Shown in pieces: positions 22,001 through 31,003 of a stretch of 31,003 bases of DNA. Both the position numbers and the translations under genes were made by a program. Every line of letters begins with the position of its first letter. Positions within the stretch are counted from its first letter, which is position 1. Below the pieces are notes generated by a model, which saw only the letters and a list, made by a program, of their open reading frames with translations, ran no database searches and was not told the DNA's origin. The stretch spans positions 1,789,266 to 1,820,268 of the forward strand of contig FN649742.1 of NCBI GenBank assembly GCA_000310025.1, written 5' to 3'. Source of the DNA: Ectocarpus siliculosus. Taxonomy: Eukaryota > Sar > Phaeophyceae > Ectocarpales > Ectocarpaceae.

Positions 22001-24153
22001 CTTGGCTTCTTGTCTGGCCTGCCGCTCTTCCTACGTATGACCGTAACCCCGTCGTGTGAAGGTGTACCTTTTTACGGTCAAAGCCTTGGAGGCGCACAGG
22101 ACAACAAAGTCGTCGCCGGCCAGCAAGCCAGGGGGCGATTCTCCTGCGGGCCCTCACGCTTCCGCCGCCGCATCTTCTCAGGTGGGGGTGTTTACACGGC
22201 GAGGAAGGCGGTACGCGGGGGTACACAGGGGGGTTGGGGGAGGACGAGAGAGAGGAGGGAGGAAGGAGTATGGGTGCAGAAGGCGACGGGGGAAATCGCG
22301 ACGCTCGAAAGTGGCACGAGGATAGGTCCTCAATATTCCAATGTTTGACGAAATGTTTTAGCCTGCTGCGCTCTCCTTTTCACGTGCACCCCGATACACC
22401 CCCCCCCCCCCATCTCTTCTGGCTTGCGGGGTCCGGCGAAAACCCGGCATGCTCCCTACCAACTGCGGATGATGCCTCTGGCAAAACGACTTACGGCATG
22501 CGAGTACCCCCCCGCTGTCAATGGTCTAACAACTAAGGCATGCGAAACATGAGCACGCTCCACCCCCCTCCACTCCGCCGCAGACTGGTGCCACGCCAGC
22601 GGGTGACGGTAAGGGGGGACTTCTTCGACGGGGGCAGGTGCTGCACTGCCGCGAGCGAGAGTGGGAGGGCTACGGGTACGGGCTGCTCTGGCTCTTCGTG
22701 CAGGACGCGCCGGACCAGGTGTGTGGTATCTACCGTATATCGTGCGGTGCTGAGAACGTCGACACTTAAACCTATATATAGGGGCCGTCTGTAGCCTACA
22801 TGTAGCCGCAGGACCCCGCCCTCGTCGGCTAACTGTATTTGTACATAAGCACGTGCTGGTTTGTGAGAGTTTTTTTGTTCGGTTGCGTGGGATTTGGAGA
22901 GATGCGGCCGAATGCTTTTCTGGTTGCGGATTGATGAAAGCGGGATACGTGGGTCCTGGTGGCGCTCTTTTGCGTATTAGTTGAGGTATGGCGGCGTGGG
23001 ATGGCGTCGAGGCGGGGCAGGGGGTCGGTTGTGCTGGGAAGAAGAGGTCAAGTGAGGTACGTATGAGGAGAGGCAATGCTTCGGCGATAAACATTGTCAG
23101 GCGCCTTCCTTGCGTTGCCGACCAATCGCATCCACACGACGCGTATACATGCAGTACGATCGCAATAGCCGTTTTGGTGCTTGCTGATAACCGCTGGTGT
23201 ATGTAGTCACAAGAGCCCAAACAGAGAACGAACCAAACTCACCCTTCTAAACAAAAATAAACGTGCAGGGCACGGGCAACAAGAGGCACGGCGGTGGCAG
23301 TGGTGGCGAGAAGGGCACGGTTTCCGCCGCGTTGGTCTCGTTGGCGGCTGGTTATCTGGTGTCCCTGCTAAAGGAGCCAGAGGTGTCTCAAGAGCTGTGG
23401 CCCTTGATGACGCGGTGCATGGAGAATGTGGTCGCGAGGCGGAGCGTGCCGGCAAGCCTGGAGGTCCTGCGGCGAGCGATCGCCACGCTCCCCGCCCACG
23501 AGGCGAAGAGCTGGTTTGGGGGGTCCCGCTCGAAGGAGAACAGGTAGGGGGGGGGGAGACTGTGTGGAAAAATCGACGTGCCGCGAAAGGGCGGAAACAG
23601 CTGCTTTCTTGGCATCTGCTGATTCCGCCTTGCTTTGTCGCCTGCAACATACAAGAGAGAGAGAGAGAGAGAGAGGGAGAGAAAGAGAATACAACAAACT
23701 ACTGGTTTGGTTTTGGTGCGTCTCGGCCCCGTTTCCCGCACCTAGACACTCAAAAGACCGTGGTCGCTTTCAAACTGCTGTTGAGCTTGACTATGAGTAC
23801 ACCCCCCCCCCGTGCTCTTGCCGTGTCTGTGCGTTATCTGGCGCTGACGATCAGCGTTCCGGGAGCCTTGGAGACGCTGCAGCGGACGCAAGGGCTCCTG
23901 CCGACGCTGCTGGAAGAGCTCAAGGACTACCATGCCTCCGTTGCGTCGTATTACGGGACAGTGGTGTGTTGTGGTGACGCACAGTATTTTTTCGTTGTCT
24001 TCTTTTTTTTTTGTGGCCTGGTAGAGTACGTGTGTCCTCTGTGCGGAGGGAGGGGGGAGGCGGCGCGGCCCCTGGTAGATTGATAGCTCCTTCGCTATGT
24101 AGCCGCTGAGAGAATAGGATCGTTTACGGGCGCGGATGTTGTGCGTAGCCACA

Positions 24154-24205
<52 letters not shown>

Positions 24206-25902
24206 GCGTATGTAACGTAAACTTGTGTTCTACACCTCACCTGTGGGCGAGAAGTTTTCCGGGGTAGTTGGTGACGCGACGAGAGTACCGGAACAACGGT
24301 GGTGTTGTTGCAGGTCCTTACCCTCCCCCCACCTTGTGCGTTTCGTCCGAGCCACCTTGGACCCCACCCACACCCCTCTCCCTTGAAAACAACAGCAATT
24401 CATCAATTCATGTAAGTATACCCCCCCCCCTCCTCCTTCCTCGCTCTTTACTGTACCCCTTCGCGTTCCCAGTCGTTGCGGTCGAATCGGTCAGCAGCGG
24501 AAGGACACAACCTCCGGGTAGAAGTAGGACCAGCGAACGACAACGAGGCCCTTGGAGGGGCAGCAGTCGCCCGTTCGGACGCAACCACCGGCAGCTCCAG
24601 CGGCAGCGGCAGCGGAAGCAGCGGCGACAGCAGCAGCGCGGCACCCCCCTCGTCGTCCGCCACGACGACCGATTCTGCGGCGTCCCCGGAGGTCGGGGCA
24701 CGGCCCTCGCAGCAGGGCGGAGGGGCGGCGGCGGCGGCGGCGACAGCGGTGAGGTGGGGCGTGGGCTTGAGCGAGCAGGTGCAAGCGGTGCTGAACCACG
24801 GGCGCGTCAGGGTCGAGGGGGTGACGACCCGCTACAGCCACCTGCAGCACATACAGGTGGGGGGGTTTGCGGTAGCGGGGAACCCCGAGTGTTTCGGGGG
24901 GCTGATGGAGAGCTCCTTTTCGCGGATGAGCTACTCTTACTGACGCGCTCGCCGATGCGCTTCTGTTTCGTACAAAGTATTTGTTTTCGTTTTGTTTCTT
25001 CCGCCTGAAGTATTTTATCCATACCCCAGGCATTTTGGCTTGTTTGCAGTCCGTGATGGCTTGTGCGTGTCGGAAAAATTTGCTGGTTTCTTGTTGATCT
25101 TTGCGAGGTCGTATTCCGGTGACAGCCGAGTAAAAAGACACGCCATTCGTATGTGCAACGCGCGGGGCGGCGGCTGCCGCCATCGTGGTACGAATGAACA
25201 TGTCGTGGGTCTCCCTCGCGTCTGATCCTTCTCAACGTGACACGCGTTACTCTCTCCCCTTGCTCGCGGGTTTCCGTGTTCGGCGTGTGTCACCAAAAAA
25301 GGCCAAGCTGGGTTTCTTGATGTTCGCGCTGACTAACTCTAGCCTGTCCCTGGCGGAGGCGCACGTGGATCTCTTGTGGAGGGTGCTCGTGGAGGGAGCC
25401 CTGACGCCAGAGGCAGCGGGTGAGCGGAGGATCTGTGTTGGCTCGTTAAACAAAGCAGACAGGCGTTTTCTTGTACTCTCCGTCCCCTCTCCGGGTGCGA
25501 TTGACCGCCTCTTTTGACGCTGACCCTGTTGCTCCGCTTGCCCCCCCCCCCCCCCCCCCCAATTCTAACCGCCGTGGCGCACCTGCCACAGACTTGGCAC
25601 TTGTCTGGCTGAGACAGGTCTGCGCGACGGTCGGGGATGCTTCCACGCCGGCCCAGGGTGGCGCTGCTGCCGCCGCGGGGGGAGGGGGGGCGGGCGGGGG
25701 CACCGCCGGTGCGTTGGCGTCTCCTTCGGCGCTGGCTCCCGGATCCGCGGACAACGCGTCTGGTGGTGGTGGTGGTGGTGGTGGTGGTATTGGTGGAAGC
25801 GGCAGCGGCGGCGGCGGCGGCGGCGGCGGCGGTGGTGGTGGTGGTGGTAGCTCGACAACATTCGCAGGTGTGGGAGAGAGGGTGGTGGTCGGACGAAGGA
25901 GA

Positions 25903-25935
<33 letters not shown>

Positions 25936-28900
25936 CTTTGTCAATTTTTTACAAGTTGTTGCGCTTTCTTGTGGCGCTTGTACTGTACCCGTCCCTCCCG
26001 TTTGACAAGTGACACGCCGTTCACGACCGCAAGCAAGTGGTGGTGGAAGTTTATGTTGTCGTATCCTGGAAACGTTGTGTGCTCTCCTGTAAAGTCATGT
26101 GCGAATAACTTCCCCCCTTCGCGTGACCGGGTGTCTCATCTCTACCCTCTTTCTTGCTTTTGGGGTACTGCTGCGGCAAGGTCTGGTGGGGCCGCTCCCG
26201 GCGCTCCCCGAGGCTGCGTTAACGTACCTCTTCGAGACGAAGCTGGCCGTGGCGTCATTTCACGGGAGTGGCTACAGGCCTGAGGTGGCCGCGCTGTTCG
26301 GCTTGCTGTTCGTGCACGTCAACTGCCGCACGAAGGTGACCACACAGAGAAGGCGGAAGATGCACCGAGTTAGTGTTGTTTTCTTTTTACCCGCTCCTTT
26401 CGTTCGGGGTTGTGGTACCAGCATGCTGCGGCAGGCTGCAGGGGAGAAAGGAAAGAGTGTTCGGTAACGTAAGCTACCGCCATGTGTACAAACACGTGGA
26501 AGCTCCACTAATACGCTCTTGCTTGTTGTTTGTTGTGGTCGGGTACTTCCGTGCGTGTTCGTTCGTGTGGTTCCTTGCCTTCTTTTCGCGAAGCCCGGGC
26601 CTCTGCTCTCCGTAGGATCGATCGCTGTGGAAAAGAGACTGGGTGTTGATGCATGTTACGGGTCGGTGTTCCGTTTGCTAGACGGAACGATGGCATACAT
26701 ACATCGGCGTGCTTTCTTGTCTTTTGTTTCTTTTTGCTATTGCGACCACCAACCTATGCATACAAGCGGCACAAATGGCAGCTCGTTCCTCAGACGCCAC
26801 TTCATTTCTTGGGGGCAAACGCATGCCGTAGAATGTGTCCCCTCCACCATTCGTTTCTCTAACCCTTTCGCTTTGCTACCCTTGCCCCAAATCTCGCGCC
26901 CGCCGCTGCTCACCCGGACTTTCGTAACTCCCCCCGCTCAGGCGATCCGTCGAGACGTAAAGGCCGCCGCCGCCGCCGGCAGTGGTGCAGCAACAGCAGC
27001 CGCAGCAGCGACAGGCGCAGGAGCGGGGGCGGGCGGGGGGGTGCTTGGTAGTCAGGGCGCAGCGGTGGTCGGCGGCGGCGGGTGGGTGAGGCATGGGATA
27101 GACCTCGACGGGCTGGACACGCTGTGGGAGGTCGTGCTCGACGCCGCAGGTGACGGATGCGTGTTATGTATGGCCTCGGTGCGAATGATAGTGTTGATTG
27201 CTTTGGGCCGGTGTATTCGTAGGAGAGCAACGCAGCTGTTTTATCGGATGGAGGAAGCACGTGTTTTGTTTTTTTGTTCCCTCTTCGGCGCGAAACAGCG
27301 GAGCGATTGAATTCGAATGTCGACTTGTGTGATCACGTTTCGTCAAGAAGTGCGAACCGGCAACACGATGGTCGTGGGTAATGCTCTCGCTCTGTGAGAT
27401 AATGTTTCCAAGATTCGGAACGTGCCCGTCTGCGTCCACCTAGTCTACCAGCTGGCTGACGTTTTGTTTGTACCGATCCCCTACAAACGAAGAGTGTGCG
27501 TGCGTGCCACGACCTGACTGCCGTATTTTGCCGCCGCTACTGCCGCCGCTGCTTCGACGTTGTACACGCAACGTCGGCAGGCTCCCAGGCTTCCCTGGCC
27601 GCCTCCGACCTCATCGTTGAGCTGCACCTCCGCCTCGGCCCGAAGCTCAAGTCCAAGGCCGCCAGGATCGGCGCGGGGTTCGTGGACACGTGCCTCCACT
27701 ACCTACAGGTGTCCGTGTCCCGGATACGGTCTCTCCGCGGCCGCGCCGGGGACGCTGCTGCTCCTGCGCCGCTGCCGACGGCATCGTCATCGGAAGAAGA
27801 TACTGCTGTTGCCGTTGCTGATAGCGGCAGGTTGAGAGAAGGGGCGAGCGGGTCGCGGATTGGGTCGCGGCATTTCCGGTGAGTTTTTTTTTTTGTCGCC
27901 CTGGCAGTGGTGGACTGATGATGCTCGCAGTTCCCGTCTTTTGCTTTTTGTGGTGAGGTTTTTGTTTGGGGCCTTGGAGAGACCTCTCTCCTCCCTCGGA
28001 CTTGTTGGGAACACCCGGCGACAGAGAGATTCCACAACAAGAGAGGTTGCTGCTACGTTCGTCGTGGGTGGCTGGCGTCACGGCATTCTGTGTTTCTTTT
28101 CGTTCTACAGAGGCGAGTGTCCACCTGATGGGAAGCTCAGGCGATACTGCTGTAGGACGCTTCAGCAGTAGCTGGCCGTGATTCCTCGGTTCCCGGGACT
28201 GCTTTGCACGGAGAGTGTTTACGGTCCGCCGCTGGATGAGTCGCTGCCTTCCACAACCTGCCAGGGTAGGGGCGCAGGGAGATATGCGCGCGTGACGTTC
28301 CTCACCGTGTATCGCGTCGAGACAGTAAGGCATGCCTACCAATTTTTTCGGCACGAATGCTTGCTCCAAGCTGCTCGACGTCGAATCTCATGTAAGGGCA
28401 CCCCTTCCCTCCCTCCCGCCCCCGCCCCCCGCCCCCCCCTCACGCGACCCGCCCGACTCGTGACTCCAACTGCTGCGGCCACACGCCGACCTCGTCAGGA
28501 GGCGATCTTCCAGCCTCCCCCCGGAGAAGGGCAGCACCCGTCAGGGCAGGATGATGGGCGGCGCGTCGTCGAGGTCGACGAGCGTGGAGGGGAGGGACGT
28601 GACGAGGGCTATGCAGCTCGAAGCGGAGCACCACGGCAGTGTGGTGGTGGGATCCGGCCGGGGGAGCGCAGCGGCGGCGGCGGCGGCGGCGGCGGCGGCA
28701 TCTCCGCAAGCCCAGATCGCGTCCCTGCATCGAAGAGCCGGGCGGTGCATACTGCTGCTGGCGAAGTTCGTGACCAAGAGCAAGGAGGAGGAGAACGGGG
28801 CCGCCTCAGGTGTGTAGCTAACACGAACGGCGGAGCGGGGAGGCGAACGAGGGTATCATTGGCCTACCACCTGTGGTTTGACGCACTCTGCTGCTATTTT

Positions 28901-31003
28901 TGTGGGAGGGGGGAGGGAGTATGCTGCACAGCAGTCGGTACGTGGTGGTGTGGTTGCGGTCGCGCAACCATCCCCGACTCGACATCGGCTTTTGCGGTTT
29001 TGGAAGATGCAAACCTAGATGTCTGCTGCAGTGAAAACTTAATTCCCCCGTCTTTGTTCCGCCCGTGACATGTATGCGCACCCGCTCTTTTTGTCCGTTA
29101 CCGAGACCTGCCGCGGTCGCGAATGTTTACGCTCTCTTGTCATCTATCTGACTGCTTGCACCGTTCGGCGCCGGCGTCGCGCAGGCACCACCAGGGTGCG
29201 GGTGAGCGTTGAGGTCGGACCCGATCGCGTGCCGGTGCTAGACGTGCGCCTGCCGTTGAGCACGGTCCTGGGAGACCTGCGGTGTGAGGTGGCTCGGCGC
29301 TTTCGAGTGCCGGCGGAGTTCTTGGAGCTGGGCAGAGTGGTGAGCCGGCTTGTGGTTTGTTCCTTTGGCACTCCGATCGGTCTCTTCTTGCCAGGCTTGT
29401 TGTTGTCTCGATCCGCGGTTGTGTTTGTTTGCAATAAAGGGGGCTGAGATTCTCTGGGGGGCGTATGGCTTCCACGGAGCATGTTGTAGTACGGGGAGAT
29501 GGGGCGCGGCGCGCGGTGATGTTCGAGATGACTGTCTCGCCTCCTACACCGCGGTGCATATCCCCCAGCCCGTATTCCCTCTGTCCCGCCTTCACCAAGG
29601 TTGGTAAGGCGCACGAACAGAAGGGTGGACACTCGGTTTGGCAGCAGTCAGTAATCGCCCTATTCTTCGGTCCGCCGCTCGCTGCTCTTGCCCGCTGCTC
29701 CTCCTGCCGGCGCCTGACACTGCACTGCTGCTGCTGCCCTTGGCCGTCGCCGCCTCCGCCTGCCGTCGCCACCTCCCGCTCGTTTTCTCTCTCTCTCGCG
29801 CGCGCGTAAATCCACGCGGATGAATAGGTGCGCCGCAAGGGCAACGCGACTACAGAGGTACTGGACCAGGACGGGGCCTCGCTAGAGGCTCTCGGCCTCG
29901 TCGTCGCCGGTACCGGGAGCAATCTCCCGAACCATCTCCCGACCCCAAGCCCGTCGAAGACGTCGGCTCCGGCGGCAGATGTCGCCGCCACCACCACCGT
30001 TAACTCTTCCTTCTCCTCGTCCTCGTCCCCTTCCCCGGGTTCCAACAACGCCTCCGCTGGTGCTACGAACGCTCCGCCCCCGGGCGTCGAGCTCCTGGCG
30101 AGAGTGATCGGCGAGCCCTCTTTCCGTGGCGATCTAGCGAGCGGCGGCAGCAACAGCAACAGCAGCAAAGCGCCGAAGAAAGACGACCGCGTCTCAAGTT
30201 CCACCGCGAGCGGAGCCGGCGGCGGCGGGGGAGGGGCGGGGGCGGGCGGCGCTGCGACGGCGGGCAAGGCGGCGGCGGAGTCCGGAGGAGGGGGGGTGGG
30301 GGGTGTTCCCGGGGCAGCGGGCGGAAACGTGGGACAGCAGAAGCAGGCTGGGGCGGAGAGGGCGGCGGGGGGGGGGGGTGGTGGTCCGCTGGCCGACCTG
30401 ATATGCATGGACGATCTCCTGGACAGCTGGGCGGACGATGAGATCCCCGCGCGGTGGCCGAGCCTGACCGTGTCTAGCGAGCACCCCGGTGCCGTAACAG
30501 TGGTGTACAAGGACCGGCCTGGTGGGAGGAGGCAGCAGCCTTGGTCTGCGGCGGCGGTGGCGTCTTTGGCGGAGGGCACGGCGATGCCGCCGACGGCGGG
30601 GGCCGCTAGCGTCGGCGCAGGAGGAGGAGCGACGGCGGCGGTGCCCCTTCCTGCAGACGGCGCTACCTCTGCTGAGACGACGGGAACGGTAGCAACAACA
30701 ACAACAACGGGCCCGGCGAAGAAGCTGTCGTTCCGCCGGTCCGGCGCCTCTGGCAACGGGGCGGCTAAGCTGCACTCGTCGTCGTCTTTCACACTCCCGA
30801 CGCGGCTGGGTCGATGGGCACCCCGGGCGTCGTCTTCCCATGCGGAGGACGTGGCTTCTTCCGCGGCCGCGGCAGCGGAAACGGTGGCCGATGATGATGG
30901 CAGGACTACGGCCAACGGAATCAGGTCGCCGTCGCCGCCGCCGGTGTCGGCGGGACGGCCTCTTCTCTGCGGCAGCGGCGGCGGCGGCGGCGGCGGGGGA
31001 GGT
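17178..31003 (+). CDS. USP9X: Giant USP9X/fat-facets-type ubiquitin-specific protease, N-terminal 2029 codons, 20 exons
   Basis: The join is 17178-17599, 18538-19171, 19596-20276, 20751-20978, 21411-21572, 21763-21894, 22062-22181, 22584-22718, 23269-23543, 23855-23973, 24314-24411, 24473-24856, 25302-25419, 25592-25867, 26181-26335, 26942-27149, 27581-27878, 28499-28809, 29185-29339 and 29828->31003. Phases agree throughout. Blocks follow the USP9X order: SLERRLAGLMHI (exon 4), LDLLWSSTVGKHE (exon 5), PFSKYTEQTLHL then VYLFTVKALE (exons 6-7), TRYSHLQHIQ then AKLGFLMFAL (exons 12-13), GLDTLWEVVLDAA (exon 16), RLGPKL (exon 17), and a ubiquitin-like domain (exons 19-20). Residues 142-386 hold a Tudor-like module, which I do not associate with animal USP9X. 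The Cys/His catalytic domain should follow past the edge. The start at 17178 has G at -3 and +4; an in-frame ATG at 17142 is the alternative. The exon 10 donor and exon 11 are the weakest calls. Expected role: cytosolic removal of ubiquitin from substrates. Confidence 0.88.
17600..18537 (+). other. Intron 1 of the USP9X-type gene
   Basis: The intron runs from GTGAGA to GGGCAG, with phase TG|G. It holds a short TTAGGG run at 18335-18358 and otherwise nothing recognisable. Confidence 0.82.
18335..18358 (+). repeat. Interstitial TTAGGG telomere-type repeat
   Basis: Three perfect TTAGGG units are followed by one ATAGGG, inside intron 1 of the USP9X-type gene. Confidence 0.9.
18538..19697 (+). 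other. Tudor-like module in the USP9X-type protein
   Basis: The clear unit is residues about 333-386, spliced across intron 2: GTRVDVWWPRYNSYFRAT, then IERYDPNVGTHTLFYEDGE, then a DMSKRGFRV end. This is the barrel pattern of Tudor-like domains (V-W-W-P, F/Y aromatic, Y-D-P, F-Y-E-D-G-E, basic end). Before it, residues about 180-283 (WHRVTVV, then after a low-complexity insert FLVEFESGRTASLDLSRLN) fit a second, more divergent unit. A polyQ tract separates them. Ligand is unknown; related folds bind methylated Lys/Arg or protein tails. Confidence 0.65.
19016..19048 (+). repeat. CAG/CAA tract encoding polyglutamine
   Basis: Eleven consecutive Gln codons (one CAA, the rest CAG) lie in exon 2 of the USP9X-type gene, in the linker before the clear Tudor-like unit. 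Confidence 0.95.
20979..21410 (+). other. Intron 4 of the USP9X-type gene, CT-rich
   Basis: The intron runs from GTGAGT to an AAG acceptor. Positions 21090-21230 are an imperfect CTCTCT/CTGCCTCTCT tract. Short Leu/Ser-rich frames over it are repeat artefacts. Confidence 0.8.
23653..23690. repeat. (AG)n microsatellite
   Basis: This is an AG-rich run with two interruptions in intron 9 of the USP9X-type gene. Confidence 0.93.
24155..24199. repeat. (TC)n microsatellite
   Basis: This is about 22 uninterrupted TC units in intron 10 of the USP9X-type gene. Confidence 0.96.
25541..25560. repeat. C20 homopolymer
   Basis: Twenty consecutive C residues lie in intron 13, serving as part of the pyrimidine tract upstream of the exon 14 acceptor. 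The opposite strand is a G20 run with quadruplex potential. Confidence 0.95.
25761..25849 (+). repeat. GGT/GGC tract encoding polyglycine
   Basis: Exon 14 of the USP9X-type gene encodes nearly pure glycine here, first as GGT and then as GGC codons, with a few Ile/Ser. It is a linker inserted between two helical blocks of the body. Confidence 0.92.
25903..25935. repeat. CGTTGT hexamer tandem repeat
   Basis: About five and a half CGTTGT units lie in intron 14 of the USP9X-type gene, 36 nt past the exon 14 donor. Confidence 0.92.
26336..29184 (+). other. Introns 15-18 of the USP9X-type gene
   Basis: The introns are 26336-26941, 27150-27580, 27879-28498 and 28810-29184. They separate exons for the later helical body and the ubiquitin-like domain. 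T-rich and C-rich tracts precede several acceptors; nothing else was recognised. Confidence 0.78.
29185..29926 (+). other. Ubiquitin-like domain of the USP9X-type protein
   Basis: Residues about 1587-1670, over exons 19 and 20 (intron 29340-29827). The order is a beta strand RVRVSVEV, VPVLDVRLPLSTVLGDLRC (second strand and helix start, with the Ubl-like T/S-V-x-x-L pattern), the basic helix end ARRFRVPAEFLEL, then EVLDQDGASLEALGL. It occupies the position of the known internal Ubl of USP9X. Sequence similarity to ubiquitin itself is low. Confidence 0.72.

Larger units (their letters stand above)
22182..24313 (+). other. Introns 7, 8, 9 and 10 of the USP9X-type gene
   Basis: The introns are 22182-22583, 22719-23268, 23544-23854 and 23974-24313. 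Intron 9 contains an (AG)n run near 23653-23690; intron 10 contains the (TC)n run at 24155-24199. No gene or structured RNA was recognised in them. Confidence 0.72.

Noticed and set aside
25339-25944. Minus-strand Thr/His-rich frames
   Set aside because: They are complements of the polyglycine tract and GTTGTC repeat. The plus-strand exon 14 fits phase and family order.
29140-30915. 591-codon minus-strand open frame
   Set aside because: It is the antisense shadow of the low-complexity exon 20 of the USP9X-type gene. The plus strand continues USP9X-like sequence in phase, while the minus frame is Ala/Pro-rich with no domain.
1-31003. CRISPR arrays, operons or prokaryotic mobile elements
   Set aside because: The window is clearly eukaryotic with spliceosomal introns. 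Short tandem repeats are microsatellites, not spaced arrays.
1-31003. tRNA and rRNA genes
   Set aside because: No cloverleaf with A/B boxes or rRNA core sequence was recognised by eye. A covariance-model scan would be needed to exclude small RNAs.

Overview
The window is nuclear DNA from a eukaryote with intron-rich, GC-rich genes: long spliceosomal introns, GTGAGT-type donors, polyQ/polyG/polyA tracts in exons, many dinucleotide microsatellites and a short TTAGGG interstitial run. Gene content and style fit a stramenopile, most likely a brown alga of the Ectocarpus kind. That assignment is inference, because no taxon-specific marker was read. No long open frame spans any gene, so the models were built by joining exons at GT/AG sites with matching codon phase and family-like protein continuity.

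Layout. (1) Positions 1-10426, minus strand: a fungal-type Zn2Cys6 transcription regulator in five exons. Its zinc cluster is interrupted by the first intron, its second intron is about 7 kb and full of degenerate repeats, and its C-terminus runs off the left edge. (2) Positions 10427-13406: intergenic, with two small MITE-like inverted-repeat elements sharing the same termini. (3) Positions 13407-16846, minus strand: a four-exon methylenetetrahydrofolate dehydrogenase/cyclohydrolase (FolD family) with a likely mitochondrial presequence, a long C-terminal extension and unusual substitutions in two conserved motifs. (4) Positions 16847-17177: a 331-bp head-to-head promoter region. (5) Positions 17178-31003, plus strand: the first 20 exons (2029 codons, in frame to the edge) of a giant USP9X/fat-facets-type ubiquitin-specific protease. 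It has a Tudor-like module near the N-terminus, a helical-repeat body and a ubiquitin-like domain; the catalytic USP domain should lie beyond the right edge.

The three genes are unrelated in pathway (transcription, one-carbon metabolism, deubiquitination). The only evident functional link is the shared promoter interval of the last two. Across 26 inferred introns, 22 donors begin GTG and 5 acceptors end AAG.
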